Assembly (NCBI RefSeq): GCF_001650345.1
Contig: NZ_LVHF01000012.1
Span: 186,001 to 250,000, forward strand
Direction of reading: 5' to 3'
DNA: 64,000 nucleotides
Origin: Photobacterium jeanii
GTDB lineage: Bacteria; Pseudomonadota; Gammaproteobacteria; Enterobacterales; Vibrionaceae
In this document: positions 62,590 through 64,000 of the stretch, one piece after another
Position numbering within the stretch: the first letter of the stretch is position 1
Layout of the letters: each line of letters starts with the position of its first letter
Notes under the pieces: generated by a model
The model's input: only the letters and a program-made list of their open reading frames with translations
What the model was told of the DNA's origin: nothing
Databases searched by the model: none
Made by a program: the position numbers and the translations under genes

Positions 62590-64000
62590 ATGTCTAAAAA
62601 TGTTAGTATTTTCGACCAACCAAAACCGTTTAAGATGATCTTCTTCATCGAGCTATGGGAGCGTTTTGGTTACTATGGCCTGCAGGGCATTCTTGCTGTT
62701 TTCTTCGTTAACCAACTTGGTTTCTCACAGCAAGATTCTTTCGTTACATTTGGTGCATTCGCCGCTTTGGTGTACGGTCTTGTGTCAGTGGGTGGTTATG
62801 TAGGTGACCACGTTTTAGGTACAAAACGCACTATGATCTTCGGTGCTATTGTACTGGCCGCTGGCTACTTCTTAATGGGCTTTTCTATTCTAGAGCCTCG
62901 CTTCATTTATTTTGCATTAGGTGCAATCGCTGTGGGTAACGGCTTGTTTAAAGCAAACCCTTCAAGCCTACTTGCTAAATGTTATGAAGAAGGCGATAGC
63001 CGTCTTGATGGTGCATTTACGCTGTACTACATGTCTATCAATATCGGCTCTTTGGTATCACTTTCTCTAAGCCCTGTAATTGCGGCAAGCTTTGGCTACG
63101 CAACAGCATTTGTTGTTTGTGGTCTTGGTTTGATTGCTAGCCTAATAAGCTACGTGATGTTCCGCAAAACAGTAGAAGGCATTGGTTCAGATCCTGATTC
63201 AAAACCAATGAACCCTAAACACCTAGCAATGGTGGTTGCTGGTACCGTTGTTTCTACGCTTATCTGTGCATGGTTACTACAAAACATCTTTATGGCTAAC
63301 GTTGTACTTGGTCTGATTGGTGTGGGTGTGGTTAGCATCTTCATGAAAGAAACCTTCAAAGTTCAAGGTGCTGCACGTAAGAAAATGATTGTGGCATTTG
63401 TTCTTATGCTTCAAGCGATTGTGTTCTACGTTCTATACGCACAAATGCCAACATCGCTTAACTTCTTTGCGATTTACAACGTACGTACTGAAATTCTAGG
63501 TTTCAACGTTAACCCTGTAAGCCTTCAAGCGCTTAACCCATTCTGGGTTGTACTATGTAGCCCAATTTTGGCTTACCTATACACTTACTACGGTAGCCGT
63601 GGGCGTGACCTTTCAATGCCAGGTAAATTCACCGTTGGGATGTTCATGTGTGCATTTGGTTTCTTGTCAGTAGCAGCTGCGGGTCTGTGGTTTGCTGATG
63701 AAGCCGGTATGGTCTCTGTAGGTTGGATGGTATTAGTTTACTTATTCCAAAGCTTGGGTGAACTGCTAATTAGTGGTCTTGGTTTGGCTATGGTGGCAAG
63801 TCTTGTGCCTCAGCGCCTAATGGGCTTCACAATGGGTGCATGGTTCCTAACACAAGCGGCTTCGTTCATCATTGGTGGTTACGTAGCGTCTTTCAGTGCA
63901 ACGCCAGAAAACGTGACAGATCCACTACAAACATTGCCACTATATACTGAAGTGTTCCAAAACATTGGTATTGTGACATTGGCTGTCGCTGTTCTAATGG
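62590..64000 (+). CDS. dtpA: Proton-dependent di/tripeptide permease, DtpA-like (cut by window end)
   Basis: At least 470 residues, C-terminus missing. Seen: POT signature [22 protein letters not shown] (ExxERFxYY helix-1 motif), [63 protein letters not shown], and [27 protein letters not shown]. Similarity to E. coli DtpA is high. It takes up di- and tripeptides with protons at the inner membrane. Single start ATG at 62590, weakly preceded by AGGG. Confidence 0.93.
   Translation, partial: MSKNVSIFDQPKPFKMIFFIELWERFGYYGLQGILAVFFVNQLGFSQQDSFVTFGAFAALVYGLVSVGGYVGDHVLGTKRTMIFGAIVLAAGYFLMGFSILEPRFIYFALGAIAVGNGLFKANPSSLLAKCYEEGDSRLDGAFTLYYMSINIGSLVSLSLSPVIAASFGYATAFVVCGLGLIASLISYVMFRKTVEGIGSDPDSKPMNPKHLAMVVAGTVVSTLICAWLLQNIFMANVVLGLIGVGVVSIFMKETFKVQGAARKKMIVAFVLMLQAIVFYVLYAQMPTSLNFFAIYNVRTEILGFNVNPVSLQALNPFWVVLCSPILAYLYTYYGSRGRDLSMPGKFTVGMFMCAFGFLSVAAAGLWFADEAGMVSVGWMVLVYLFQSLGELLISGLGLAMVASLVPQRLMGFTMGAWFLTQAASFIIGGYVASFSATPENVTDPLQTLPLYTEVFQNIGIVTLAVAVLM

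Noticed and set aside
1..64000. CRISPR arrays, tRNA/rRNA genes, insertion sequences, prophage
   Set aside because: No regularly spaced repeats, cloverleaf or rRNA segments, transposase motifs or phage genes were recognised.

Overview
The window looks like chromosomal DNA of a marine gammaproteobacterium of the Vibrionaceae, most likely Photobacterium or a close relative. The evidence is protein-level resemblance to Vibrio and E. coli proteins, the syntenic block rsmF-letB-letA / msrC-proQ-prc, the pairing of tungstate-transporter genes with a Cache histidine kinase and an NtrC-type regulator, and the second RsgA-like GTPase. The genus call is inference; no rRNA, tRNA, phage or CRISPR array was seen.

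Layout. 1-3.5 kb: a reverse-strand DUF2760 / Hsp70 / Hsp70 cluster and a small winged-helix regulator. 3.6-3.8 kb: a probable sigma-54-driven small RNA. 4-8.4 kb: lpxL, a PgpB-type phosphatase, an MviM-like oxidoreductase and an RsgA paralogue with a leader peptide. 8.5-12.1 kb: an N-acetylglucosamine-type PTS EIICB and an OmpR-type two-component pair. 13.7-22.1 kb: tupABC-mobA-mobB/moeA, divergent from an NtrC-type regulator and a Cache kinase. 22-28.5 kb: small membrane proteins, a lytic transglycosylase, an LRAT-like protein, polyhydroxyalkanoate granule proteins, an esterase and yajD. 28.6-40.3 kb: azoR, rsmF, letAB, an ABC exporter, msrC, proQ and prc. 41-45.7 kb: gntR-prpBCD for propionate catabolism by the methylcitrate cycle. 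46-50.5 kb: a beta-barrel, two small membrane/exported proteins, a membrane-anchored AraC regulator and an ABC-F ATPase.

50.8-58.4 kb is the most distinctive part. It is a compact module holding a second-type Tat translocase (tatA, tatC and a very short tatB), two paralogous Tat-exported guanidino-modifying (amidinotransferase-fold) enzymes, each divergent from its own LysR regulator, and an outer-membrane beta-barrel. The module lies between two near-identical 38-base repeats. I infer a periplasmic guanidino-compound pathway with its own export machinery; substrates are unknown. One of the two enzymes has a ribosome-binding site sequestered in a perfect 8-bp stem.

Regulatory structure. tupABC has a near-consensus sigma-54 promoter facing an adjacent sigma-54 activator gene, whose own promoter overlaps a perfect 8-3-8 palindrome. 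This suggests that the two-component system controls oxyanion uptake and molybdenum-cofactor assembly. After the module come a DUF4344 metallopeptidase, a Cache-GGDEF diguanylate cyclase, a TetR regulator and the start of a DtpA-type peptide transporter cut by the window end.
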